A stretch of 64,000 nucleotides of DNA, from contig JAFXQA010000001.1 in NCBI GenBank assembly GCA_017527415.1, positions 1 through 64,000 of the forward strand. The letters run 5' to 3'. The translations under genes and the position numbers were made by a program. The notes under the pieces are model-generated. The model saw nothing but the letters and a program-made list of their open reading frames with translations. It was not told where the DNA came from and did no database searches. Source of the DNA: Bacteroidales bacterium (GTDB lineage Bacteria > Bacteroidota > Bacteroidia > Bacteroidales > UBA932). Every line of letters starts with the position of its first letter. Position 1 is the first letter of the stretch. Shown in pieces: positions 34,812-43,268 of this stretch.

Positions 34812-36875
34812 ATGAAACATTTACCGGTATTGCTGATGCTTTTTCTTCCTGCGTTCCAGGCAGTATCCCAGGAACTCCCCAGGACCGATACCCTTCCTCC
34901 GGCAATCAAGGAGGATGTGCGCAGCGGCCAGAAAACCCTCAGTGAGCGCATCTTGAAGATTTCGGATATCTCGGTGATGGCTACCCCCACCGGAGAGGCC
35001 GATTTCGTGAAGTTCGTGCAGACGCTGCCCGGCGTGGCCAGCGGCTCGGACGGATCGTCCAGCTACTACGTGCGCGGCGGCAACATGGGCGGCAACGTGC
35101 AGACCCTCGACGGCGTACCCATCTACGGCACATCTCACCTCGTGGGCCTCACATCGGCCTACCCGCCGGAGGTCGTTTCCGTGGCGGAGTTCCAGGTGGG
35201 CGGTTTCTCTTCCGAAGAGGGAAACCTGAGCTCGTCGCATATCAAGCTGCGTTCGAAAGACGGCTCTTTCGACACATTCTCTGCCAAGGGAGATGTCAGC
35301 AACTTCCTGCTGGGCGGATATGTGAGCACGCCGTTGATTGAGAACAGGCTCTCGCTGAATGCGGCCGTGCGCGTGTCGCCCGCCGGCCTGGAGTATAAGG
35401 CCATCAAGGGCCTGATGGACCCGGAAGCCGTCAGCATCAAGGACGCGGATGCGGCCATCTACGACCTCTACGCCAAGCTCAAGTACCGGGTGGACGCCAA
35501 TCGCTCCCTTTCGCTCACGGCCTTCCACAGCCTCGACAAGTACAACTTCCTGATGGACAGCGGCTCGGAAGACAAGATGACCTGGAACAACGCGATTCTG
35601 ATCGCGCAGTACGATGCCCCCTGGCGGAAGAAAGGCGGCACCCTTGGCGTGACCGCATCTTTCAACCACTACGGCAACTCGCAGGGTATGATCAAGCAGA
35701 TGGACAAGACCTCCAACGACCTGCTGATCCGCAGCCTTCTCGACGAGACGATGCTGCACGCTTGCGTAAATACCATGGCAGGCCGGAAATGGAAGGCGCA
35801 ATACGGGCTCAAGGTCCGTGCGGCCCGCTTCAATCCCGGATCCGCACGGGTGCTGAAGAGCACCGGCCTCTTCCCCAAGACCAGTTCGCCGCTGGTAAAG
35901 AATGTGCATTGGAACGTCACCGGCACCCTCCACGGGCAGCTTGAACGCGGGAGCACCGAGCGAAGCATGCTCCGCCTGGCAGGCCGCCTGAACTACAATA
36001 ACGCTTCGGGATTTGCCCCGGAAGCCAGCGTCCTGCTTCGCATCCGCTTCTTCAAGTACCTTGGCCTGGAGGCTACAGGCGACTATCTATCCCAGTTCTA
36101 CCACACCCTGGAGGGCATTCCGCTGGGATGGTCGCTCGATATGATAGTGCCGCCTTCCAAGCGCTTCCGCCCGGAGCAGACCAGGCAGGCCTACGCGGGT
36201 CTCTACTCCGATGCCGGCAACCATCACTTCTCCGCGGGCGCATACTACAAGGAGATGTCGAACTTGGTGTACTTCTCCGATGCCACCAAGCTCTTCGACT
36301 CGGCCATAGCCGGATGGGAGGAGAATATCGAGGTCGGCACCGGCACCTCGCGCGGCCTGGAGTTCCTCTACGAAAAGACCTCCGGCCTGGCTACCTGGCG
36401 CTTCGCCTACACCTGGTCCAAGACCGACAGGCTCTTCCCCAATCTGAATAAGGGAGAGATATTCCCGGCCAAATACGACCGCGAGCACATTTTCAACGCT
36501 TCCGCTTCGGCCAGGGTGCTTTCGCGGGAGAGGCTGAATGTCAGCATCGCAACGCTGTTTACCTATCAGTCCGGGCACTGGGAGACGGTTACCGCCGGAA
36601 GCTGGTGGGACGATAACTTCATCACCGGACTGGTGGAGCAGAAGTTCTACACTTCGCTCAACAACTACCGTATGCCGCCCTACATCCGCTGGGATATCAG
36701 CGCGCTGATGGAATTCACCGGCCGCAAGCATCCGCAGGCTCTGAATATCGGCGTTTACAACGTGCTCAACCGGCACAACCCTTTCGCCCTTTCGTATGAC
36801 CCCGACAACGACCAGTGGAAGCAGATTTCGCTCCTGCCGATTATGCCGAGTGTGAAGTATTCCATCAGTTTTTAA
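34812..36875 (+). CDS. TonB-dependent receptor (small, plug-barrel type)
   Basis: 687 residues. Signal peptide to SQELPR, then a plug domain (FVKFVQTLPGVASGSDGSSS, YYVRGGNMGGNVQTLDGVPI) and a 22-strand-type barrel with terminal Phe (MPSVKYSISF). It lacks the CarboxypepD_reg-like domain that begins many SusC-like receptors. Imports an unidentified ligand using TonB energy. Flanked by two DUF4249 lipoproteins, which probably cap or assist it. Confidence 0.9.
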   Translation: MKHLPVLLMLFLPAFQAVSQELPRTDTLPPAIKEDVRSGQKTLSERILKISDISVMATPTGEADFVKFVQTLPGVASGSDGSSSYYVRGGNMGGNVQTLDGVPIYGTSHLVGLTSAYPPEVVSVAEFQVGGFSSEEGNLSSSHIKLRSKDGSFDTFSAKGDVSNFLLGGYVSTPLIENRLSLNAAVRVSPAGLEYKAIKGLMDPEAVSIKDADAAIYDLYAKLKYRVDANRSLSLTAFHSLDKYNFLMDSGSEDKMTWNNAILIAQYDAPWRKKGGTLGVTASFNHYGNSQGMIKQMDKTSNDLLIRSLLDETMLHACVNTMAGRKWKAQYGLKVRAARFNPGSARVLKSTGLFPKTSSPLVKNVHWNVTGTLHGQLERGSTERSMLRLAGRLNYNNASGFAPEASVLLRIRFFKYLGLEATGDYLSQFYHTLEGIPLGWSLDMIVPPSKRFRPEQTRQAYAGLYSDAGNHHFSAGAYYKEMSNLVYFSDATKLFDSAIAGWEENIEVGTGTSRGLEFLYEKTSGLATWRFAYTWSKTDRLFPNLNKGEIFPAKYDREHIFNASASARVLSRERLNVSIATLFTYQSGHWETVTAGSWWDDNFITGLVEQKFYTSLNNYRMPPYIRWDISALMEFTGRKHPQALNIGVYNVLNRHNPFALSYDPDNDQWKQISLLPIMPSVKYSISF

Positions 36876-36879
36876 GCTT

Positions 36880-38055
36880 ATGAAGAGACTCTCCCTTTTG
36901 CCATTTCTGTTGCTGTGTGCCTGCACGGAGCCTATTGTTATGGACCCGCTGGAGGAAATGCCTGTGGTGGTGAGTTGCGTGTTGAGCCGGGACGGCGGGT
37001 GGTATGAAGAACACCCGGAAGAAGTGCGCGACTATACGCCCCCGGCGCAGTATCTGGACCTTTATTATGCCCAGAGGCCTTCGGAGTCCGTGCGCAGGGT
37101 AATCAGCGATGCCGCCGTGCAGGTGACCGGCCCGGGCGGGCCGTATGATTTCGTTTGGAACGGAAGCAGATATGAGAGCGCTTTCCTGCCGAAGTTCGAC
37201 CGCGAGTACAAGCTGATGATTAAGACCGCCGATGGAAAGGAACTATCGTCAAGTATGGTCTTCCCTCCTGATGTGAGACTTCGGCGATATCGTCTGATAG
37301 AGCACGCTTCGATGAACAATTTCGGCAACACCTTTGCGGGGTATTACTATCTTCAGCGGCACTACGATGTTTCCACGATGGGATGCCAATGGGAAAACTT
37401 CAGGAAGGAGTGCTTTATGTGGATAAGGGCCCTTGAAAACGGCGTGCCTGTAGACAAGATATGCACCACTCACCGCGGGGTGGACAATTTCAATGTCCGC
37501 AGGGACGTCTGGAGCGACTGCGCGGTAATCGACCGCTATGCGGAGCAGTTCAATACATTTATGGAAATGGAGAAAGCTATTTATGTTGATCCGGAGTTGT
37601 GGACGCGCTTTTCAAATGCCTGGCTCTCCAGCCCCCTTCACGACAAATTCCTCAGGATATATCATCAGGCGGAATATGACAGCGGACTGGACAAACCGTG
37701 GGACAACTACGTTGCGAACGACTTCGGGGACAATCAGCCGGCTGAACCCCGTGATCTCTTTGTGCTGGGGGCCGACTTCAACCCTTCTGCCAAGACCCAC
37801 TCCTATGTGGATGTGGATACCGGAGAGAAAGTTGAATATGAGGTTCCCTGGTATCAGGGAGACTGTTATGAAGTCCGCTTTATGTCGGAAGCATATGACA
37901 AGTACCTGAAGGCAATGGTGGATGCTCATGCCATCCACGGCTACGAATTGTCGCCCGTTTATTCCACAAAAACCGTGTATTCCAACATCGAAGGGGGCCT
38001 GGGCTGCTTCGGCGGAGAATGGATCACCACGATAAATATTAGCACGGGATATTAA
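36880..38055 (+). CDS. DUF4249 lipoprotein, second paralogue
   Basis: 391 residues, 4 bases after the receptor. Lipobox LLCACTEPIVMDP. The first ~35 mature residues (EPIVMDPLEEMPVVVSCVL) parallel those of the gene at 33693, then the sequences diverge. Both end with a similar YSNIEGGLG / YTNINGGIG motif followed by CFG or VFG, so the overall fold is shared. Last gene of the sigma-serpin-receptor cluster; no clear terminator follows before the NfeD promoter. Confidence 0.85.
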   Translation: MKRLSLLPFLLLCACTEPIVMDPLEEMPVVVSCVLSRDGGWYEEHPEEVRDYTPPAQYLDLYYAQRPSESVRRVISDAAVQVTGPGGPYDFVWNGSRYESAFLPKFDREYKLMIKTADGKELSSSMVFPPDVRLRRYRLIEHASMNNFGNTFAGYYYLQRHYDVSTMGCQWENFRKECFMWIRALENGVPVDKICTTHRGVDNFNVRRDVWSDCAVIDRYAEQFNTFMEMEKAIYVDPELWTRFSNAWLSSPLHDKFLRIYHQAEYDSGLDKPWDNYVANDFGDNQPAEPRDLFVLGADFNPSAKTHSYVDVDTGEKVEYEVPWYQGDCYEVRFMSEAYDKYLKAMVDAHAIHGYELSPVYSTKTVYSNIEGGLGCFGGEWITTINISTGY

Positions 38056-38093
38056 ATTTTTGCAAAAAATTGTTGCAATTCAATAATTTTTTA

Positions 38094-38133
38094 TATATTT
38101 GCAGAAAACAACGATTAAACAGGTTTTCTGCAA
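38094..38133 (+). promoter_or_regulatory. nfeD-flotillin promoter with inverted-repeat operator
   Basis: The -7 box TATATTTG (38094-38101) runs into TTGCAGAAAAC (38099-38109), which pairs exactly with GTTTTCTGCAA (38123-38133). An 11-bp dyad starting inside the promoter suggests a repressor site. The small HTH protein at the end of the operon (40122) is a candidate ligand. The same dyad could also fold in the mRNA leader. Confidence 0.6.
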
Positions 38134-38153
38134 TTCTTAATTTATATAGGTAT

Positions 38154-38747
38154 ATGATTACTTGGTGGGCATCTCTAAGTGTTTTGAGCAAGATCCTCTG
38201 GGGGATAACCCTCACTGCGACGCTCGTATTCATCATCCAGAGCATCCTTACCTTCATAGGCGCGGATGTGGACGGAGCTACCGACTTCGATGTGGACCCT
38301 TCCGATATGGGCGGGGATCTCGACGGAGGTATCAATCTCTACACTTTCCGCAACTTCGTCAACTTCATCCTCGGTTTCGGATGGACGGCCATCCTGCTGA
38401 AGGACAGTGTTCAGTCGAAGGCGGTTCTCATTATCATCTCGGCCCTGGTTGGTATAGCCCTGGTGGCCATCGTGATGTATCTTTTCAAGCTCCTTGCGAG
38501 CATGCAGCAGAGCGGCAACATCGATGTGAATGAAGCTGCGGTCGGCTGCACAGGCAAGGTCTATCTCACCATCCCCGGCGAGCGTTCGGGCGAAGGCAAG
38601 GTGCAGATTACCATTGCCAACGCCGTGCGTGAGTATATCGCCCTCACCGATGGCGATACCATCAAGACCGGCACGCCCATAAAGGTCGTGGAGGTCATCA
38701 ACGACAGCACACTCCTGGTAGAAGAATTGAACTCTTTAATTGTATAA
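38154..38747 (+). CDS. NfeD-like membrane protein
   Basis: 197 residues from ATG 38154. N-terminal hydrophobic helices, an acidic loop (DVDGATDFDVDPSDMGGD), two more helices and a C-terminal OB-fold-like domain (VGCTGKVYLTIPGERSGEG, DTIKTGTPIKVVEV). NfeD proteins accompany flotillins and help form membrane microdomains. The flotillin gene starts 4 bases after the stop. Confidence 0.78.
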   Translation: MITWWASLSVLSKILWGITLTATLVFIIQSILTFIGADVDGATDFDVDPSDMGGDLDGGINLYTFRNFVNFILGFGWTAILLKDSVQSKAVLIIISALVGIALVAIVMYLFKLLASMQQSGNIDVNEAAVGCTGKVYLTIPGERSGEGKVQITIANAVREYIALTDGDTIKTGTPIKVVEVINDSTLLVEELNSLIV

Positions 38748-38751
38748 CGAT

Positions 38752-40119
38752 ATGGAAATCTACGTAATCCTGATCATCGTCGCCGTCATCTTCATCACGA
38801 TTTCGGCCATCCTGAAGCGCTACAAGCGCTGCCCTTCCGACAAGATCCTCGTCATCTACGGTAAAACCGGCCGCCACGGATCCTCCAAGTGCGTGCACGG
38901 CGGCGCCGCATTCATCTGGCCTGTGTTCCAGAACTATGCGTTCCTCGACCTGACCCCCATCAGCATCGAGTGCAACCTCACCAACGCCCTTTCGAAGCAG
39001 AATATCCGCGTAGATGTTCCCTGCCGCTTCACCGTGGGTATCAGCACCGAGCCTGAGAATATGACCAACGCTGCAGAGCGCCTGCTCGGGCTCACTACCA
39101 GCGCCATCCAGGGCATCGCTACCGATATCCTTTTCGGTCAGCTGCGTCTTGTCATCGCTACGATGGACATCGAGGAGATCAACGCCGACCGCGACAAGTT
39201 CCTCGCAAACGTTTCCACCAACGTGGAGGCTGAGCTCCGCAAGATCGGCCTGAAGCTCATCAACGTGAACGTCACCGATATCCGCGACGAATCCGGATAC
39301 ATCGAGGCTCTCGGTAAGGAGGCTGCCGCGAAGGCCATCAACGATGCAAAGAAGAGCGTCGCAGAGCAGAACCGTTACGGTGAAACCGGTAAGGCTATCG
39401 CCGATAAGGACACCCGCGTGAACGTTGCTGCCGCCGATGCAGACGCCGTGAAGGGTGAGAACAATGCAAAGATCGAGATTGCCAACTCCGACGCCCTGCG
39501 CCGCCAGAAGACCGCAGAGGCCACCCGTGTGGCAGTCGCCGCCGAAAAGGTGCAGGCCGCAAAGGCTCTCGAGGAGGCATACCAGAGCGAGCGTGACGCT
39601 GAGCTTGCACGTGCCGAGCGCGAGAAGGCAACCCAGCAGGCAAACGTGGTGGTCGCTGCCCAGATCGAAAAGGAGAAGGCCATCATCGATGCAGAAGCAG
39701 AAGCCGAACAGATCCGCCGCAAGGCAAAGGGTGAGGCAGATGCCATCTATGCGAAGATGGATGCCCAGGCCCGCGGTGTATTCGAGATCCTGACCAAGCA
39801 GGCGCAGGGTTTCAACCAGTTGGTCGGTGCCGCCGAGGGCGATGCACAGAAGGCTGTGATGATGATGATCGCCGACAAGCTGCCTGAGCTCGTGAAGACC
39901 CAGGTCGAGGCTGTGAAGGGCATCAATATCGACAAGGTGACCGTTTGGGACGGTGGTTCTTCCGTGAACGGAAAGACGGCTACCGCAAACTTCGTCTCCG
40001 GCCTGATGGGGAGCGTTCCTCCGCTCAGCGACCTGTTCAAGATGGCAGGGATGGACCTGCCGGACTATCTCGGCAAGAAGGTTAACCCTGAAGAGCAGCC
40101 TGCAGCAGAGGAGAAGTAG
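38752..40119 (+). CDS. Flotillin-like protein (SPFH domain)
   Basis: 455 residues from ATG 38752. One N-terminal membrane helix, an SPFH/Band-7 domain (~35-180), then a long Ala/Glu/Lys coiled coil (KGENNAKIEIANSD, EREKATQQANVVVAAQIEKE) and a C-terminal oligomerisation tail. Flotillins scaffold lipid microdomains and bring membrane complexes together. Forms an operon with the NfeD-like gene upstream and an HTH gene 2 bases downstream. Confidence 0.92.
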   Translation: MEIYVILIIVAVIFITISAILKRYKRCPSDKILVIYGKTGRHGSSKCVHGGAAFIWPVFQNYAFLDLTPISIECNLTNALSKQNIRVDVPCRFTVGISTEPENMTNAAERLLGLTTSAIQGIATDILFGQLRLVIATMDIEEINADRDKFLANVSTNVEAELRKIGLKLINVNVTDIRDESGYIEALGKEAAAKAINDAKKSVAEQNRYGETGKAIADKDTRVNVAAADADAVKGENNAKIEIANSDALRRQKTAEATRVAVAAEKVQAAKALEEAYQSERDAELARAEREKATQQANVVVAAQIEKEKAIIDAEAEAEQIRRKAKGEADAIYAKMDAQARGVFEILTKQAQGFNQLVGAAEGDAQKAVMMMIADKLPELVKTQVEAVKGINIDKVTVWDGGSSVNGKTATANFVSGLMGSVPPLSDLFKMAGMDLPDYLGKKVNPEEQPAAEEK

Positions 40120-40121
40120 TC

Positions 40122-40325
40122 ATGCCGATAATGATCAATATAGACGTGATGCTGGCCCGCCGGAAAATGAGTTCCGGCGAGTTGGCCTCGCGCATCGGCA
40201 TCACGCCTTCGAACATGTCTATCCTCAAGACGGGGAAGGCAAAGGCATTGCGCATTTCGACTCTGGAGTCCCTTTGCAGGGAACTGGATTGCCAACCGGG
40301 GGATATTCTGGAATATACCCCTTGA
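40122..40325 (+). CDS. Small XRE/YozG-like helix-turn-helix regulator
   Basis: 67 residues (64 if ATG 40131 is used). Sequence INIDVMLARRKMSSGELASR, then IGITPSNMSILKTGK and LESLCRELDCQPGDILEY, is a complete Cro/CI-type HTH of the YozG kind. It begins 2 bases after the flotillin stop, so it is co-expressed with it. YozG proteins often accompany a DUF2975 membrane protein, absent here. It may repress the operon via the dyad at 38099-38133 (inference). Confidence 0.85.
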   Translation: MPIMINIDVMLARRKMSSGELASRIGITPSNMSILKTGKAKALRISTLESLCRELDCQPGDILEYTP

Positions 40326-40351
40326 CTGTTGACCAGTTTTGTCATTTTTTC

Positions 40352-40381
40352 AATCCGCCCCTTTGTTTCTTGGGGCGGATT
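40352..40381 (+). terminator. Hairpin after the flotillin operon
   Basis: AATCCGCCCC (40352-40361) pairs exactly with GGGGCGGATT (40372-40381) around a 10-base loop. The T-run after it is weak (GTTTATATTTG) and overlaps the next promoter, whose -7 box TATATTTG lies at 40385-40392. The compact layout places terminator and promoter back to back. Confidence 0.6.
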
Positions 40382-40416
40382 GTTTATATTTGTACGAAAC
40401 CACAATATCATTTTTT

Positions 40417-41289
40417 ATGAAAAAATTGTTCTTATTTGCCACTGTTGTCGCTCTATTGGCAGTGGCCTGCAATAAGGAAGGGGGCAAGGACGGCGAATCC
40501 TCTGCTCTGGAAGGAAAGTGGACCGCCATAATGGATAACCATCATCCTTTGGACCTCACTTTCGAAGGAAACAAATACATCTGGCATGTGGGTGGCATTA
40601 CTCCTATGAAAGAAACCGGCACCTTCACTTATGTAAACAATACGATTTCTTTAAAGGGAGAAAAATACTGGACCTGCGAAACTACATGGAATGAAAGTGG
40701 CCCTGCTGAAGACGGAAATTGGGTTGAATCCACCGAAAAATTCGGCACCCATAAGTATAATGTCCTGTCTCTTACCAAGGAAGAGATGGATCTGGAATCC
40801 AATGGGGATGATATGTATGGAAATGGCTATGTCTTCCATATGGTTTATGGGGATGGCCAGACTCTCACGGCCGACCAGTTGAAGGGATCCTGGGTAGGAG
40901 CTGTCCCCAGCAGCGAGGGAGGGTTCATATCCAAATATCTCATCACTTTCGACGGGAAAAACTATTCTCTCCGCGTGCTTTCCCATAACTACGATAACTC
41001 GAGCGGAGAGTGGCAGAGCGTTCTAGTTTGCTCCAAAGAGGAAGGTACGTGGACTCATTCTAAGAATATTCTTACTTTGACGGCTAAAAAGAAGTCTGAC
41101 TCTTTCGCGATAGTGAGCATGAATCCTACCAGATATAACTACTATACGGTCGATGTGGCCAACTGGAATGCAGAAGGATGGTATGAACTGACCGGACCAT
41201 TTATGGATTGGAAATGGACCTTCGCAAAGATGAGTGGAAAACTTCGTGCGATTATCAACACAGATCCCGTAGTATTTGAAAAGCAATAG
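40417..41289 (+). CDS. Lipocalin-like lipoprotein, hypothetical (two repeats)
   Basis: 290 residues from ATG 40417. Lipobox LAVACNKEGGKDGESS with an acidic surface-export stretch. Two similar halves (LEGKWTAIMDNHHPLDLTFEG and LKGSWVGAVPSSEGGFISKY) suggest a tandem lipocalin-like repeat, each starting with a G-x-W motif. Own promoter TATATTTG (40385-40392). Convergent with apbE; the stops are 7 bases apart. No specific function can be read. Confidence 0.72.
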   Translation: MKKLFLFATVVALLAVACNKEGGKDGESSALEGKWTAIMDNHHPLDLTFEGNKYIWHVGGITPMKETGTFTYVNNTISLKGEKYWTCETTWNESGPAEDGNWVESTEKFGTHKYNVLSLTKEEMDLESNGDDMYGNGYVFHMVYGDGQTLTADQLKGSWVGAVPSSEGGFISKYLITFDGKNYSLRVLSHNYDNSSGEWQSVLVCSKEEGTWTHSKNILTLTAKKKSDSFAIVSMNPTRYNYYTVDVANWNAEGWYELTGPFMDWKWTFAKMSGKLRAIINTDPVVFEKQ

Positions 41290-41296
41290 TTGTTTG

Positions 41297-42271
41297 TTAT
41301 TGCTTGAATCCCGGGGAAGTCCAAACATCCTCAGATATCAGGCATGCTTCAAGTTCAGGGCGCGAGAGTATGAACTCTTGCGCCTTTTCCTTTCCTATCA
41401 CCATGCAGTAGGTGGCATATGCATCCGCCTCCATCGCCGTGGGGGCTATTACGGTGGCGCTCAGCAAGTTATGCTGCACCGGGCGGCCAGTTCTAGGGTC
41501 GATTGTGTGGGAGTATTTGACCCCGTCCTTGATATAGAATTTGCGGTAGTTGCCGGATGTAACTATGCCTTGTGGTCCGCCGCTGGATACAAGGATTGCC
41601 TGCATATCTGCTCCTGGGGTATTGTTGCCATCCTCTGGTCTGTCTATGCCTATGCGCCATGGCTTTCCCTGCGGGTTGAGTCCGTCGCAGAAGATTTCGC
41701 CGATATCTACAAGCATATCCTTCACGCCAAGGTTGTAGAGGTATGCGGCAACCTTGTCGCAGCTGTACCCTTGGGCGATGGCGTTGAAATTCAATTGCGG
41801 CCGTACAGCCTTCCCGCAACTGCCCATAGCCGCACGAATCTGAGCATCCGAGGGCAGGGAGTCGGTGCGGAAGCCGAAGCCCCAGATATCGAACAGAGCC
41901 CCGGCCGAACAATCCACCGCCCCGCCGGTTTCGGTTTTGAAACGGCCTGCAGCTTCCAACACCTCCCGGAACATCGGGCTGGGTTCAATCTGCTCTCCGG
42001 CATTGATGCGGCTCAGCTGCGAAGCCTTGTTGTAGCCGGAAAGGGTGGTGTCGATTTCTTCCAGGATGGCCTCGATGCCCTGCTGGATCTGAGCCGGCCG
42101 CACTTTCACTCCTTTGATATTAGCTTTCACGCTCCATACACCCCCCTGCGCATAGCCCCCGAACTGGGCGTAGCGGTTTACTTGGCAGCCAGCCAGCATC
42201 AGAACGGCTACTAATACAACAGTTACCAGTAGACTGAATGCAATTGGCTGGAGCGTAATTCTCTGATTCAT
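41297..42271 (-). CDS. apbE: FAD:protein FMN transferase
   Basis: 324 residues, lipoprotein-type signal (LMLAGCQVNRY). ApbE motifs present: NFNAIAQGYSCDKVA, GIVTSGNYRKFYI, HTIDPRTGRPV and AMEADAYAT, the Mg-FAD binding Asp/Thr site. The usual GGE segment reads VDIGEI, with one Gly missing, which may alter flavin binding. ApbE covalently attaches FMN to Thr of redox proteins such as RnfG/NqrC on the outside of the membrane. The start codon lies within REP copy D. Confidence 0.87.
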   Translation of the reverse strand: MNQRITLQPIAFSLLVTVVLVAVLMLAGCQVNRYAQFGGYAQGGVWSVKANIKGVKVRPAQIQQGIEAILEEIDTTLSGYNKASQLSRINAGEQIEPSPMFREVLEAAGRFKTETGGAVDCSAGALFDIWGFGFRTDSLPSDAQIRAAMGSCGKAVRPQLNFNAIAQGYSCDKVAAYLYNLGVKDMLVDIGEIFCDGLNPQGKPWRIGIDRPEDGNNTPGADMQAILVSSGGPQGIVTSGNYRKFYIKDGVKYSHTIDPRTGRPVQHNLLSATVIAPTAMEADAYATYCMVIGKEKAQEFILSRPELEACLISEDVWTSPGFKQ

Positions 42272-42353
42272 AGTATTTTATGCTAAACCCCTGCCGTGTA
42301 GAGCGGGCAGGCGTTTGAAGTAAGTGTTTGATCTATAGGTAGTTGCTCTCCAG
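42248..42353. repeat. REP-like palindrome, copy D
   Basis: AAACCCCTGCC (42285-42295) pairs with GGCAGGCGTTT (42306-42316), one mismatch, followed by GAAGTAAGTG and GTTTGAT as in copies A and B. Outer CTGGAGC (42248-42254) and CTCCAG (42348-42353) frame it. It lies between apbE and rsmE and covers the first codons of apbE and the last of rsmE. Confidence 0.75.
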
Positions 42354-43268
42354 GGGCTGGGGTGGGGTTTTGTCGTAAGCGGGGGTGTGGAGGCCAAGGG
42401 TGAAGTAAACGGCTTCGACGGCGGTGATGGCGGCGGTTTCGGTGCGGAGTCGGCTGGGGCCGAGGTGTACTGGCTCGAAACCGGCGCGCATCGCGGCCTG
42501 CACCTCATTCTGCGAAAAATCACCCTCCGGGCCGATCAAAACAGTAATAATTGGCTTATCACTGCTGGCGGCAGCTGATCTCTCCGCGGCGGGGAAAGGG
42601 CAGGTCCGTACCCCGGAAAAAGGGGTCCGGTACCTGCATTCCCCGTCCGCATGGCTTTCGACCGCTTCTGCCGCCAGCAGCGCATCGACTATCGAGCCGC
42701 GCGTGGCGACGTCGTCGGAACAGTAGGCAATCAGCCGCAGTTCTTCAGCGGGCTGACAGGATCGCTCTGCGGAGCATTTTTTCTGCGGAGCAGAGCGCAT
42801 TCCTGGCAGACTGCCCACGAAATTGGCCACGGAGACCGCCGGGGCGATGACCGGCACAGCCCCCTTCAAACTTTGCTTGGCAGCCGAAAGCGCAATCTTC
42901 TGCAGACGGTCCTCGCGCACCTTGCGCCTCTCCGAATGCTCGCCGATCACTGGAACTATCTCATCTACACCGAGTTCTGTCGCCTTCTCCACGAACCATT
43001 CGTAGCGGTCCATGTTCTTCGTGGGGCATACGGCCATGCGCAGATAATAAGGATGTCCGCCCCATCCTGGCTCCTCGGAAATGATGGTAGCCACAGCGGA
43101 AGTGAGGGATGCGTCTTTCAGGGTGCAGTGCAGGAGGGTGCCGTGCCCGTCGATGATGTTCAGGGGCTCTCCTGCGATATGCCTCAGCACACGCACGCAG
43201 TGGTAGGATTCCTCCGAATCCAGATATGCGTAGCCTCCACCTACTTTATATGCATAGAACAGTTCCAT
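42333..43268 (-). CDS. rsmE: 16S rRNA (uracil-1498-N3)-methyltransferase with two palindromic insertions
   Basis: 311 residues; typical RsmE is ~240. The SPOUT/RsmE motifs are intact: YHCVRVLRH, KNMDRYEWFVEKATELGVDE, LIGPEGDFSQNEV and LGPSRLRTETAAITAV. Extra residues sit at ~153-172 (SAPQKKCSAERSC) and ~197-236 (between VATRG and SDKPIITVLIG). Both coincide with DNA palindromes (42753-42809 and 42562-42680). The enzyme methylates U1498 in the 30S decoding site. Its start shares a base with the tsaC-like stop (TAATG), the last gene of the mutL operon. Confidence 0.88.
   Translation of the reverse strand: MELFYAYKVGGGYAYLDSEESYHCVRVLRHIAGEPLNIIDGHGTLLHCTLKDASLTSAVATIISEEPGWGGHPYYLRMAVCPTKNMDRYEWFVEKATELGVDEIVPVIGEHSERRKVREDRLQKIALSAAKQSLKGAVPVIAPAVSVANFVGSLPGMRSAPQKKCSAERSCQPAEELRLIAYCSDDVATRGSIVDALLAAEAVESHADGECRYRTPFSGVRTCPFPAAERSAAASSDKPIITVLIGPEGDFSQNEVQAAMRAGFEPVHLGPSRLRTETAAITAVEAVYFTLGLHTPAYDKTPPQPLESNYL
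42562..42680. repeat. Nested palindromic insertion in rsmE (larger)
   Basis: Outer arms CTGCTGGCGGCAG (42562-42574) and CTGCCGCCAGCAG (42668-42680) are exact reverse complements. Inside, GCGG/CCGC, GGGGAA/TTCCCC, GCAGGT/ACCTGC and ACCCC/GGGGT pair in nested order around a short A-rich loop at ~42615-42621. About 119 bases, in frame, coinciding with ~40 residues absent from typical RsmE. Confidence 0.8.
42753..42809. repeat. Second palindromic insertion in rsmE
   Basis: CGCTCTGC (42763-42770) pairs with GCAGAGCG (42790-42797), extended by CTGACAGGA/TCCTGGCAG at the ends (one mismatch), around a T-rich loop. 57 bases, 19 codons, matching a second stretch of extra residues. Confidence 0.7.

Noticed and set aside
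38740..38751. TTG start four codons upstream of the flotillin ATG
   Set aside because: Overlaps the stop of the NfeD-like gene; ATG 38752 gives the normal N-terminus.
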